From positions 1 to 41,506 of the forward strand of contig UCMT01000050.1 in NCBI GenBank assembly GCA_900473795.1: 41,506 nt of DNA, read 5' to 3'. The position numbers and the translations under genes are program-made. Positions 34,181-41,506 of this stretch are shown piece after piece (the stretch's first letter is position 1; each line of letters opens with the position of its first letter). The notes beneath the pieces are model-generated. The model was not told the DNA's origin. It ran no database searches and saw only the letters and a program-made list of their open reading frames with translations. The stretch is from Hyphomicrobiales bacterium (GTDB lineage: Bacteria > Pseudomonadota > Alphaproteobacteria > Rhizobiales > Rhizobiaceae).

Positions 34181-36457
34181 ATGGGACAAAGCCTTTTGCC
34201 GCCATCGGGCGGAGACGATCATATTCTGCCTGTTGACCTCAAGGCGGCGCTGGAAGAGCGCTACCTTGCCTATGCGCTGTCGACGATCATGCACCGCGCG
34301 CTGCCGGACGTGCGCGACGGCCTGAAGCCGGTGCATCGCCGCATCGTTCATGCGATGAGCGAAATGGGGCTGCGCTCCAACTCGTCCTTCAAGAAATGCG
34401 CCCGCATCGTCGGCGACGTCATCGGTAAGTTCCATCCGCATGGCGACCAGTCGGTCTATGACGCCCTGGTGCGCCTGGCGCAGGACTTCTCGCAGCGTTA
34501 TCCGATCGTCGACGGGCAGGGCAACTTCGGCAATATCGACGGCGACAGCGCCGCCGCCTACCGTTACACCGAAGCGCGCATGACCGACGTGGCGAGCCTG
34601 CTTCTCGAAGGCATCGACCAGGATGCGGTCGACTTCCGCCCGACCTACAACGAGGAAGACCAGGAGCCGGTCGTCCTGCCCGGCGCCTTCCCGAACCTTC
34701 TGGCCAATGGCGCCTCCGGCATCGCCGTCGGCATGGCGACGTCGATCCCGCCGCACAACGCGCATGAACTCTGCGATGCGGCGCTGCACCTGATCAAGAA
34801 CCCGGATGCGACCATCGAAGACCTGATGTTCGATCCGAGCAACCCCGAGCGGGGCGGGATCGAGGGCCCCGATCTTCCGACCGGCGGCATCATCATCGAC
34901 AGCCGCGAAAGCATCATCGACGCCTACAAGACCGGCCGCGGTGGTTTCCGCGTCCGCGCCAAATGGGAAGTCGAGGATACCGGCCGCGGCGGCTATCAGA
35001 TCATCGTCACCGAAATCCCCTTCCAGGTGCAGAAGTCGCGGCTGATCGAGAAGATCGCCGAGCTGCTTTTGGCCCGCAAGCTGCCGCTGCTTGAAGACGT
35101 GCGTGACGAATCGGCCGAGGATGTCCGGCTCGTGCTGGTGCCGAAGAGCCGTTCGGTCGACCCGACGATCCTGATGGAATCGCTGTTCAAGCTGTCTGAG
35201 CTCGAAAACCGCATTCCGCTCAACATGAACGTCCTGTCGATGGGCCGCGTGCCGAAGGTGATGGCGCTGAACGAGGTCCTGCTCGAATGGCTGGACCATC
35301 GCCGCGAGGTCTTGCTGCGCCGTTCGCGCTTCCGGCTCGCCGCCATCGACCGCCGGCTCGAAATCTTGGGTGGCTATCTCATCGCGTATCTCAATCTCGA
35401 CGAGGTCATCCGCATCATCCGCGAGGAGGACGAGCCGAAACCCGCGCTGATCGCGCGCTTCACGCTCACCGACCTGCAGGCCGAATCGATCCTCAACATG
35501 CGGCTGCGCTCGCTGCGCAAGCTCGAGGAATTCGAGATCCGCACCGAATTCGACGCCCTGTCGAAGGAGAAGGCGGAAATCGAGGCGCTGCTCGCCTCCG
35601 TCGACAAGCAGTGGCAGACCGTCGCCTGGGAAATCGGCGAGGTGAAGAAGAAATTCGCCAAGGCCACCGAGATCGGCCGCCGCCGCACGCTGTTCTCGAA
35701 CGCTCCGGAAGCCGATCTGGAGGCGATCCAGCAGGCGATGATCGAGAAGGAACCGATCACCGTCGTCATCTCGGAAAAGGGCTGGATACGGGCGCTGAAG
35801 GGCCACATCTCCGATGTCTCGACGCTGCAGTTCAAGGAGGGCGACGGGCTGAAGCTGTCGTTCACGGCCTCGACCACCGACCGCATCCTCGTCGTCACCA
35901 CCGGCGGCAAGGCCTATACGCTGGGCGGTGACAAGCTGCCGGGCGGGCGTGGCCATGGCGAGCCGCTGCGCATCATGGTCGACATGGAAAATGATCAGGA
36001 CGTGCTGACCGCCTTCGTCCACGATCCCTCGCGCAAACTGCTGATATCCTCGGCGGCAGGCAACGGTTTCGTGGTGCCGGAGGCCGACATGGTCGCCAAC
36101 ACCCGCAAGGGCAAGCAGATCATGAACGTCGCCATGCCGGACGAGGCAAAGCTCGTCGTCCCCGTCAAGGGCGATCATGTTGCTATCGTCGGCGAGAACC
36201 GCAAGATGCTGGTCTTCCCGCTCGCGCAGATCCCGGAAATGGGCCGCGGCAAGGGCGTGCGCCTGCAGCGCTACAAGGACGGCGGCGTCTGCGACATCCG
36301 CTGCTTCGCCATCGCCGACGGCCTCACCTGGGCCGACAGCGCCGGCCGCAGCTTTACCAAGACCAAGGACGAACTCATCGAATGGCTGGGCGACCGGGCG
36401 TCCGCGGGCAGGACGGTGCCGAAGGGCTTCCCGCGGAGTGGGAAGTTTACGGGGTGA
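34181..36457 (+). CDS. parC: DNA topoisomerase IV subunit A
   Basis: A 758-aa type IIA topoisomerase subunit that unlinks daughter chromosomes with ParE. Visible parts: breakage-reunion domain with [21 protein letters not shown], the quinolone-resistance region [13 protein letters not shown], the catalytic Tyr129 in YRYTEARMT, a coiled-coil stalk ([19 protein letters not shown]), and a C-terminal beta-pinwheel with degenerate blades. It has a single short C-terminal domain, favouring ParC over GyrA. Gln90 occupies the position of E. coli Ser80, where quinolone-resistance mutations fall. It converges on the Doc toxin gene, 27 nt apart. Confidence 0.95.
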   Translation: MGQSLLPPSGGDDHILPVDLKAALEERYLAYALSTIMHRALPDVRDGLKPVHRRIVHAMSEMGLRSNSSFKKCARIVGDVIGKFHPHGDQSVYDALVRLAQDFSQRYPIVDGQGNFGNIDGDSAAAYRYTEARMTDVASLLLEGIDQDAVDFRPTYNEEDQEPVVLPGAFPNLLANGASGIAVGMATSIPPHNAHELCDAALHLIKNPDATIEDLMFDPSNPERGGIEGPDLPTGGIIIDSRESIIDAYKTGRGGFRVRAKWEVEDTGRGGYQIIVTEIPFQVQKSRLIEKIAELLLARKLPLLEDVRDESAEDVRLVLVPKSRSVDPTILMESLFKLSELENRIPLNMNVLSMGRVPKVMALNEVLLEWLDHRREVLLRRSRFRLAAIDRRLEILGGYLIAYLNLDEVIRIIREEDEPKPALIARFTLTDLQAESILNMRLRSLRKLEEFEIRTEFDALSKEKAEIEALLASVDKQWQTVAWEIGEVKKKFAKATEIGRRRTLFSNAPEADLEAIQQAMIEKEPITVVISEKGWIRALKGHISDVSTLQFKEGDGLKLSFTASTTDRILVVTTGGKAYTLGGDKLPGGRGHGEPLRIMVDMENDQDVLTAFVHDPSRKLLISSAAGNGFVVPEADMVANTRKGKQIMNVAMPDEAKLVVPVKGDHVAIVGENRKMLVFPLAQIPEMGRGKGVRLQRYKDGGVCDIRCFAIADGLTWADSAGRSFTKTKDELIEWLGDRASAGRTVPKGFPRSGKFTG

Positions 36458-36484
36458 TTTGCTGCCGCTGAACTCTGCAACAGC

Positions 36485-36874
36485 CTAAGCAAGTTTAACT
36501 GAGACATCGCGAAGAAACCGGGCTGTACCGTCTTCATCGATTTCACCCGCAGCGACGCCAAGCACGAAGGCGATGATCGACGCCTGCTGGGCTTCGATCA
36601 AATATCCGTTGATCAACAGGAAGGTGAACGCGGCTAGAAAACCCGTCCGTTTGTTCCCATCCGAAAACGGATGGTTGCGAACGATGCCATAAAGGTAAGC
36701 GGCGGCGAGAACAAAGACCTCGTTGTCGCCATAGGCAGCCTTGTTCAACGGTCGCGCTAGGGCAGCCTCAAGCGCGTTTTCGTCTTTCAGTCCGGCGAGG
36801 CCGCCATGCTCGGCCAATTGCTCGCGGTGCATGATCTCCACCGCTTCCCGCGACAGCCATTTTGGGGATGTCAT
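36485..36874 (-). CDS. doc: Doc-type toxin (death on curing, Fic fold)
   Basis: A 129-aa Fic-fold protein of Doc type. The active-site motif is HPFSDGNKRTGFLAAFTFLLING, matching HPF-x-D/E-G-N-K-R; the Lys in place of the Fic Gly is typical of Doc, which phosphorylates EF-Tu instead of AMPylating. The N-terminus MTSPKWLSREAVEIMHREQLAEHGG matches Doc. Start ATG 36874 overlaps the antitoxin stop (ATGA), so translation is coupled. The partner is an AbrB-type antitoxin, not the classical Phd. Confidence 0.92.
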   Translation of the reverse strand: MTSPKWLSREAVEIMHREQLAEHGGLAGLKDENALEAALARPLNKAAYGDNEVFVLAAAYLYGIVRNHPFSDGNKRTGFLAAFTFLLINGYLIEAQQASIIAFVLGVAAGEIDEDGTARFLRDVSVKLA

Positions 36875-37092
36875 TTCGCGAGTTCACGAAGTGCAACGCG
36901 ATACTTTTCCATCCCCGCGCGAGCGGCCTTTACCTGCTCGGCCAAATCTGCTTGCTGCACAATCAGCTGCATGCCGTTGTCGACTTCTTCAAGGCTGAGT
37001 TCATCCCCCGCCTTCAAACCCAGACGGTCAAGAACCTCCTTCGGAATGATCACGCCTTCGGAGTTCCCGATCTTTCGAATAGTGACGTTCAT
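36871..37092 (-). CDS. AbrB/MazE-type antitoxin paired with Doc
   Basis: A 73-aa antitoxin with an N-terminal swapped-hairpin AbrB fold: VTIRKIGNSEGVIIPKEVLDRLGLKAGDELSLEEV. The charged C-terminal helix (LAEQVKAARAGMEKYRVALRELAK) would bind and neutralise Doc. AbrB-fold antitoxins bind palindromes in their own promoter as dimers; a perfect 10-4-10 inverted repeat overlaps the -10 upstream. The start has AGGAG 6 nt upstream. Small size, overlap with doc and location beside parC fit an acquired toxin/antitoxin module. Confidence 0.92.
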   Translation of the reverse strand: MNVTIRKIGNSEGVIIPKEVLDRLGLKAGDELSLEEVDNGMQLIVQQADLAEQVKAARAGMEKYRVALRELAK

Positions 37093-37103
37093 GTGAACTC
37101 CTG

Positions 37104-37146
37104 ATGTTATAACCAGCGTTATAACATTAGCTGGGCAGTTCTACAA
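37104..37146 (-). promoter_or_regulatory. Promoter and perfect palindromic operator of the AbrB-Doc operon
   Basis: Arms ATGTTATAAC (37104-37113) and GTTATAACAT (37118-37127) pair perfectly around CAGC. On the minus strand a -35 TTGTAG (37146-37141), a 17-nt spacer and a -10 TATAAC (37123-37118) place the -10 inside the distal arm, giving a leader of ~18 nt. The antitoxin dimer is the expected ligand; that is inferred. Confidence 0.75.
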
Positions 37147-37155
37147 TTCCATCTC

Positions 37156-38052
37156 TTAATGCAACGGCGAAGCGATGGCCGATGCGGACCGTTGCCGCAT
37201 CTGCCACACCGAATGCCCGATCAGCGCCAGGATCAGGATTGCGCCCCCAGCCAGCGTCTGGACGGTCGGGACCTCGTTGAAGACGATCCAGATCCAGATC
37301 GGGGCGAGGATGGTTTCGAGCAGGTAGAACATGCCGACTTCCGGGGCGGACAGGTAGCGCGGGCCGGTGGCGAGGCAGAAGAAGGCGAGCGGGATCATGA
37401 TCAGTCCGTCGAACATGATCCAGCCGGGATGGGCGATCGAGAGGCCCGTGGCGGGCGAGAGCAGGTAGCCGACGATGGCGGGGAAGATGGCGGTCGCGAG
37501 CGGCACCAGCCCCATGTCTTTGCCACTGGCCCGGCTGACGGTGATGGCCGAGGCGAGCAGCAGCGCCGAGCAGACCGCCATCGCGTCGCCAAAGAAATTG
37601 CCGCTCTTCAGGCCGTCCTGGACGATCAGCCCGACGCCGAAGACCATGATCGCCATCGTCACCAGCGTCGCATTGGAGGGCCGCTCCTTCAGGAAGATCC
37701 AGGACAGCACCGCCGCGAACATCGAGGTGAAGGCGACGATGAAGACGACGTTGGCGGTTGCGGTGTTGAAGACGGACAGGAGGAAGGTGAACGAGCCGAG
37801 GCCGTAGAACAGGCCCGCGGCAAGGCCGGCTTTGCCCGGCACCAGCGCGATCTTCCGGCCGAGAAATTTATTGAGCACGACCCAGGCGATCAGCGCCACC
37901 GCGAAGGTGCAGAGGCTGCGGACGGCGAGCAGCGACCAGACTTCGCCGTCGGAGGAACGGATCAGCGGGATGTCGAAGGACAGGGCAAGGCCGCCAAGGC
38001 CGGTGATGAGAAGGCCGCGGCGGTGATGGGCGGCATCGATGGTTTGGCTCAA
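37156..38052 (-). CDS. DMT superfamily (EamA) transporter
   Basis: A 298-aa inner-membrane protein with ten predicted helices in two EamA repeats. The first repeat contains LSFDIPLIRSSDGEVWSLLAVRSL and ends with FLKERPSNATLVTMAIMVFGVGLIV; the second ends with YLLETILAPIWIWIVFNEVPTVQTLAGGAILILALIGHS, the usual E-x-x-L-x-P-x-x-x-W/A pattern and terminal GGAxI. Members export amino acids, sugars or metabolites by proton or facilitated exchange. Substrate cannot be read here. It lies behind bpt on the same strand with 10 nt between them. Confidence 0.9.
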   Translation of the reverse strand: MSQTIDAAHHRRGLLITGLGGLALSFDIPLIRSSDGEVWSLLAVRSLCTFAVALIAWVVLNKFLGRKIALVPGKAGLAAGLFYGLGSFTFLLSVFNTATANVVFIVAFTSMFAAVLSWIFLKERPSNATLVTMAIMVFGVGLIVQDGLKSGNFFGDAMAVCSALLLASAITVSRASGKDMGLVPLATAIFPAIVGYLLSPATGLSIAHPGWIMFDGLIMIPLAFFCLATGPRYLSAPEVGMFYLLETILAPIWIWIVFNEVPTVQTLAGGAILILALIGHSVWQMRQRSASAIASPLH

Positions 38053-38062
38053 GATTCAGTCC

Positions 38063-38827
38063 CTATGTGGTGGCTGCACTCTCGCCTGTATAGCGCTCCC
38101 ACCCGCGGGCCATAAGGTGCTCCTGCGGCAGAAACTTTGTCTTATAGTCCATCTTGCGCGATCCCTTGACCCAGTAGCCGAGATAGACATGCGGCAGGCT
38201 GCGGTCCTTCGCCTTGCGGATATGGTCGAGGATCATGAAGGTGCCGAGCGAGCGGTGCGACAGGTCCGGGTCGAAATAGGAATAGACCATCGACAGGCCG
38301 TCGGCCATCTTGTCGGTAAGGGCGGCCGCGATCAGCGGACCCTTGGCCTTGCCGATGCCGTCGCCTTCGACCTTCAACCGGTATTCGATGATCTTGGTGT
38401 TGACGTGGGTGTCCTCCACCATCATCGCATAGTCGAGGACGGACATGTCCGACATGCCGCCCTTCTGGTGGCGATGGTCGAGATAGCGGCGGAACAGGCT
38501 GTATTGCTCGCTGGAGGGCTCGGCCGGATATTCCGCCGAAACCACGTCGCTGTTGAGCGTAAGGATGCGCCGCATCGAGCGGGTGGGGGAAAACTCGCCG
38601 GCGATGATCCTGACCGAGATGCAGGCCCGACAGGTTTCGCAAGCCGGCCGGTAGGCGATGTTCTGCGAGCGGCGGAAGCCGCCCTGCGTCAGGAGATCGT
38701 TGAGTTCGGGTGCCCGCTCGCCCACCATGTGGGTAAAAACCTTCCGCTCCATCTCCTGCGGCAGATACGGGCAGGTTGCCGGTGCGGTCAGGTAGAATTG
38801 TGGAGACGGTGCAGTTTGCGTGTTCAT
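38063..38827 (-). CDS. bpt: Aspartate/glutamate leucyltransferase Bpt (N-degron pathway)
   Basis: A 254-aa aminoacyl-tRNA--protein transferase related to eukaryotic Ate1. It moves Leu from Leu-tRNA to N-terminal Asp or Glu, marking proteins for ClpS-ClpAP. N-terminal ATE domain: [13 protein letters not shown] and [15 protein letters not shown], with its Cys-x2-Cys; C-terminal domain: [26 protein letters not shown] and [22 protein letters not shown], a typical GNAT-like phrase. Length matches the family (~250 aa). Confidence 0.94.
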   Translation of the reverse strand: MNTQTAPSPQFYLTAPATCPYLPQEMERKVFTHMVGERAPELNDLLTQGGFRRSQNIAYRPACETCRACISVRIIAGEFSPTRSMRRILTLNSDVVSAEYPAEPSSEQYSLFRRYLDHRHQKGGMSDMSVLDYAMMVEDTHVNTKIIEYRLKVEGDGIGKAKGPLIAAALTDKMADGLSMVYSYFDPDLSHRSLGTFMILDHIRKAKDRSLPHVYLGYWVKGSRKMDYKTKFLPQEHLMARGWERYTGESAATT

Positions 38828-38866
38828 ATGATGCGGAGATCGCTCTTCGTGGCCGCTTCGAAAACA

Positions 38867-38932
38867 TTAGCATGGCGCAAGATTGAAAAAGGTCAATCGC
38901 GACTTTTTGAACGTCGCGTCGCCATGCGCTAA
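38867..38932 (-). terminator. Imperfect inverted repeat with terminator-like core between the RDD gene and bpt
   Basis: Outer arms TTAGCATGGCG (38867-38877) and CGCCATGCGCTAA (38920-38932) pair with a 2-nt bulge; inside, on the minus strand, AAAAAGTC and GACCTTTTT form a stem around GCGATT ending in a T5 run. That fits a weak intrinsic terminator for the RDD gene or a regulatory leader of bpt. Nothing else is seen in the 175-bp gap. Confidence 0.45.
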
Positions 38933-39002
38933 ATCAGGGTTTTCGGGCATTTTCCTCGTGGCGAGGGCAGGGGGTTCTCCCGGCCGCCGCTGGAGAAACG
39001 AA

Positions 39003-39467
39003 TCAGTAGAGGTCGCGACGCACCGTCACCGTGCCGATCAGAAGGTCGTGCAGCAGGCGGCCGCGGTCGGTGAAGAGGCCGACCAGCAGGACCAGCGGCG
39101 TCAAGAGCGCGTTGGCGATCCAGAAGATCACCAGATGCACGATCGCGGTCAGGAAATCCATCGGCCGGCCGTCGGCGCGGGCAATCGCGATGCCCATCAT
39201 GTTCATGCCGGGCGAGGCCTGTTTCGCGCCGCCGACGGTGAGCCCGAAATAGAGCATGGCGAGACCGGCAAACAGCACGGGATAGAGCATGAAGCCGAGC
39301 CCGAGCGTCAGGATGCCGAAGAAGAATACGACGACCGCGGCCGGAATCCACAGGAGCGCGACGATGGCATAGTCGATCACGAAAGCGATGACGCGGCGGC
39401 TCAGGACACCCTGATAGGCCCGCCAGTCATTGCTCGGGATACGCAAATTTTCATCCTGCACAGTCAT
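39003..39467 (-). CDS. RDD-family membrane protein
   Basis: A 154-aa inner-membrane protein. The RDD motif lies at the first helix (LSRRVIAFVIDYAIVALLW, with the R-x-x-A/D pattern), then two hydrophobic segments with a G-x-T-x-G-x-x-x-x-x-P-G-M-x-x-M-G-I stretch (GLTVGGAKQASPGMNMMGIA), and a last helix before TDRGRLLHDLLIGTVTV, the typical family ending. RDD proteins are thought to be transporters or channels, some sodium/proton antiporters; no specific role can be assigned. Confidence 0.9.
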   Translation of the reverse strand: MTVQDENLRIPSNDWRAYQGVLSRRVIAFVIDYAIVALLWIPAAVVVFFFGILTLGLGFMLYPVLFAGLAMLYFGLTVGGAKQASPGMNMMGIAIARADGRPMDFLTAIVHLVIFWIANALLTPLVLLVGLFTDRGRLLHDLLIGTVTVRRDLY

Positions 39468-39555
39468 GGCCGTTCTCCATCGTCAACAGGCAGGGATATG
39501 GGGAGGGCTGGCCAAAAATGCAAATGGCGGGTGAAAATAACGGCAAGCAGCCGGG

Positions 39556-40175
39556 TCATGCCGAGCGGATTGCGGTTACGTGCAGCCATGCCGTCGTCTC
39601 GCCGTCGTAGCCGCCGCCGCTGCTTTCGTCGATTTCAACGCGCATCCAATCGAGCGGCGCGTATTGCGACATCAGCCACGCGCGCGACGGATAGTTGTAG
39701 TAGCGGTGAAACCGGTCACGTCCTTCCGCCGCCCCCGCCTTGAAGCTGGCGTAGAAGACGCCACCCGGCTTGAGCGCGCGATGAACGGGGGCAAGCACAG
39801 GGGCGAGTTCCGGCCGCGGGACATGCAGCAGGCAGGCATTCGCCCAGACCCCGTCATACACGCTGCGCTCTGCCAGCTGATCAAACGGAAGAACGGCGAC
39901 CGGTCCACCCAGCAATTGTTCTGCCTGCTTGGCCATTTCCGGTGAACCGTCGGTCGGTGTAATGTCGAAACCGCGCGTCAGCATGACAAGGCTGTCCTGT
40001 CCGCCACCGCATCCCAGTTCGAGAATTTTCGCGCCGGCAGGCAGCGCCGCAAGGAAGGGATCGAGGTGCTTGCTCTTCGCTGCGCGTGCCCGCAGCGAAT
40101 AGGTTTCCGCTTCAGCGGCGTAAAAGTTCAAGGTCTCGGCGTTCAGGCTGTGCACCGTGTCCCTTTCGAACGGCG

Positions 40176-40179
<4 letters not shown>
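39556..40179 (-). CDS. Class I SAM-dependent methyltransferase
   Basis: A 207-aa enzyme with a Rossmann methyltransferase fold. Motif I is ILELGCGGGQDSLVM, motif II region DITPTDGSPEMAKQAEQ, motif IV YDGVWANACLLHVPRPEL, and LKPGGVFYASFKAG follows, as in the Methyltransf_11/TehB-like groups. Substrate not known. The start is TTG 40179 (TTGA overlaps the hemB TGA), so it is coupled to hemB; GTG at 40155 is an alternative. A link to haem or corrin metabolism is only suggested by this coupling. Confidence 0.85.
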
Positions 40180-41192
<1,013 letters not shown>

Positions 41193-41300
41193 GTCGGTCG
41201 TCTTTCGGTCATTCGTGTGCGTGGTGGCGGTTTATCATGTGGGACGGGCAAAGGAAAATGGTTGAGGTGCGGCACGTTTACGCTTCGCTTGATGGGGTCT
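41193..41300. other. hemB upstream gap, no clear control site
   Basis: About 110 bp precede the palindromic repeat. I looked for an Irr/ICE-like or iron box and saw none; AAAGACGACCGAC precedes the hemB ATG as a weak ribosome site. The promoter is not resolved. Confidence 0.3.
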
Positions 41301-41425
41301 CCCTCTTCTCCCAGGCGGGGAGAAGAGCCGAGCGTAGGCGAGGCGATGAGGGGGCGGCTGGCTCGGAGTTTGTGGCCCCCTCATCCGCCCTTCGGGCACC
41401 TTCTTCCCGTGGGGGGAGAAGAGGA
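41301..41425. repeat. Rhizobial palindromic intergenic repeat
   Basis: A ~125-bp sequence made of nested inverted repeats: CTCTTCTCCC / GGGAGAAGAG (41303-41327), GATGAGGGGGC (41345-41355) with GCCCCCTCATC (41375-41385), GCCC-ttc-GGGC (41387-41397), and CTTCTTCCC with GGGGGAGAAG around 41400-41421. Outer ends are related to each other inverted. The phrase CCCTCATCCGCCCTTCGGGC is, from memory, a very frequent intergenic repeat in Rhizobiales. No coding capacity that I trust. It may end transcripts or be a REP/MITE-like relic. Confidence 0.75.
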
Positions 41426-41506
41426 CAAGCGGCAAACGCTTCCGTCCACGCGCGGAAAGCCGCCGTGGGTATCAAAGAGCAGTTCGGACGGGGCGCTGAA
41501 AGCTGC

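Noticed and set aside
33869..36178. A 769-codon open frame antisense to parC
   Set aside because: parC is unmistakable on the plus strand; the antisense translation is rich in Asp/Arg/Leu with no family features.

Overview
The window is GC-rich and densely coded, with many stop/start overlaps of the ATGA type. Gene content and order point to the main chromosome of an alphaproteobacterium of the Rhizobiales, most likely Rhizobiaceae (Rhizobium/Agrobacterium/Ensifer relatives). Indicators are hdaA-ppk-ppx, rnd, aspS, creD, parC, bpt and hemB in one neighbourhood, an Omp25/31-like barrel protein, a DUF1236 protein, a HemB without the zinc cysteines, an AspRS of non-discriminating type, and palindromic intergenic repeats typical of rhizobia. 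The genus is not fixed by what I can see. No rRNA, tRNA, CRISPR array, phage or full insertion sequence was found.

Layout. 0-1.9 kb: a CGNR zinc-finger regulator diverges from an orphan LivH-type permease across a 24-bp palindrome, and a 275-bp MITE-like palindromic element closes the region. 1.9-6.2 kb (minus strand): two coupled sets, SDR-uvrC and pgsA-moaD-moaE (pterin reduction?, DNA repair, phosphatidylglycerol synthesis, molybdopterin synthase). 6.2-10.5 kb: an outer-membrane barrel protein, then GNAT, GST, a lipoprotein-type RNase T2 with a small secreted partner of unknown function, and rlmJ. 10.6-13.3 kb: a molybdopterin oxidoreductase and nudK. 13.3-15.8 kb: a PIN toxin/antitoxin pair followed by purM-purN. 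16.0-21.7 kb (plus strand): an AI-2E family exporter, hdaA, ppk with a candidate Pho box, and ppx.

21.7-24.3 kb looks accessory: an RTX-repeat protein, a membrane class III cyclase, and a row of three palindromes. 24.3-28.3 kb (minus strand): rnd, a Tat-exported multicopper oxidase and an MFS transporter. 28.6-36.5 kb: aspS, creD, a DUF1236 protein, a periplasmic protein of unknown function, and parC. 36.5-41.2 kb (minus strand): an AbrB-Doc toxin/antitoxin pair, an EamA transporter, bpt, an RDD membrane protein, and hemB with a coupled methyltransferase. A rhizobial palindromic repeat ends the window.

Most genes are housekeeping. The more unusual material is small: two toxin/antitoxin pairs that together swap the textbook antitoxin partners (Phd-type with a PIN toxin, AbrB-type with Doc), three upstream palindromes that share a 10-4-10 architecture, the CGNR/permease switch, the MITE that supplies the stop codon of the permease, and an RNase T2 overlapping a cysteine-bearing secreted protein.
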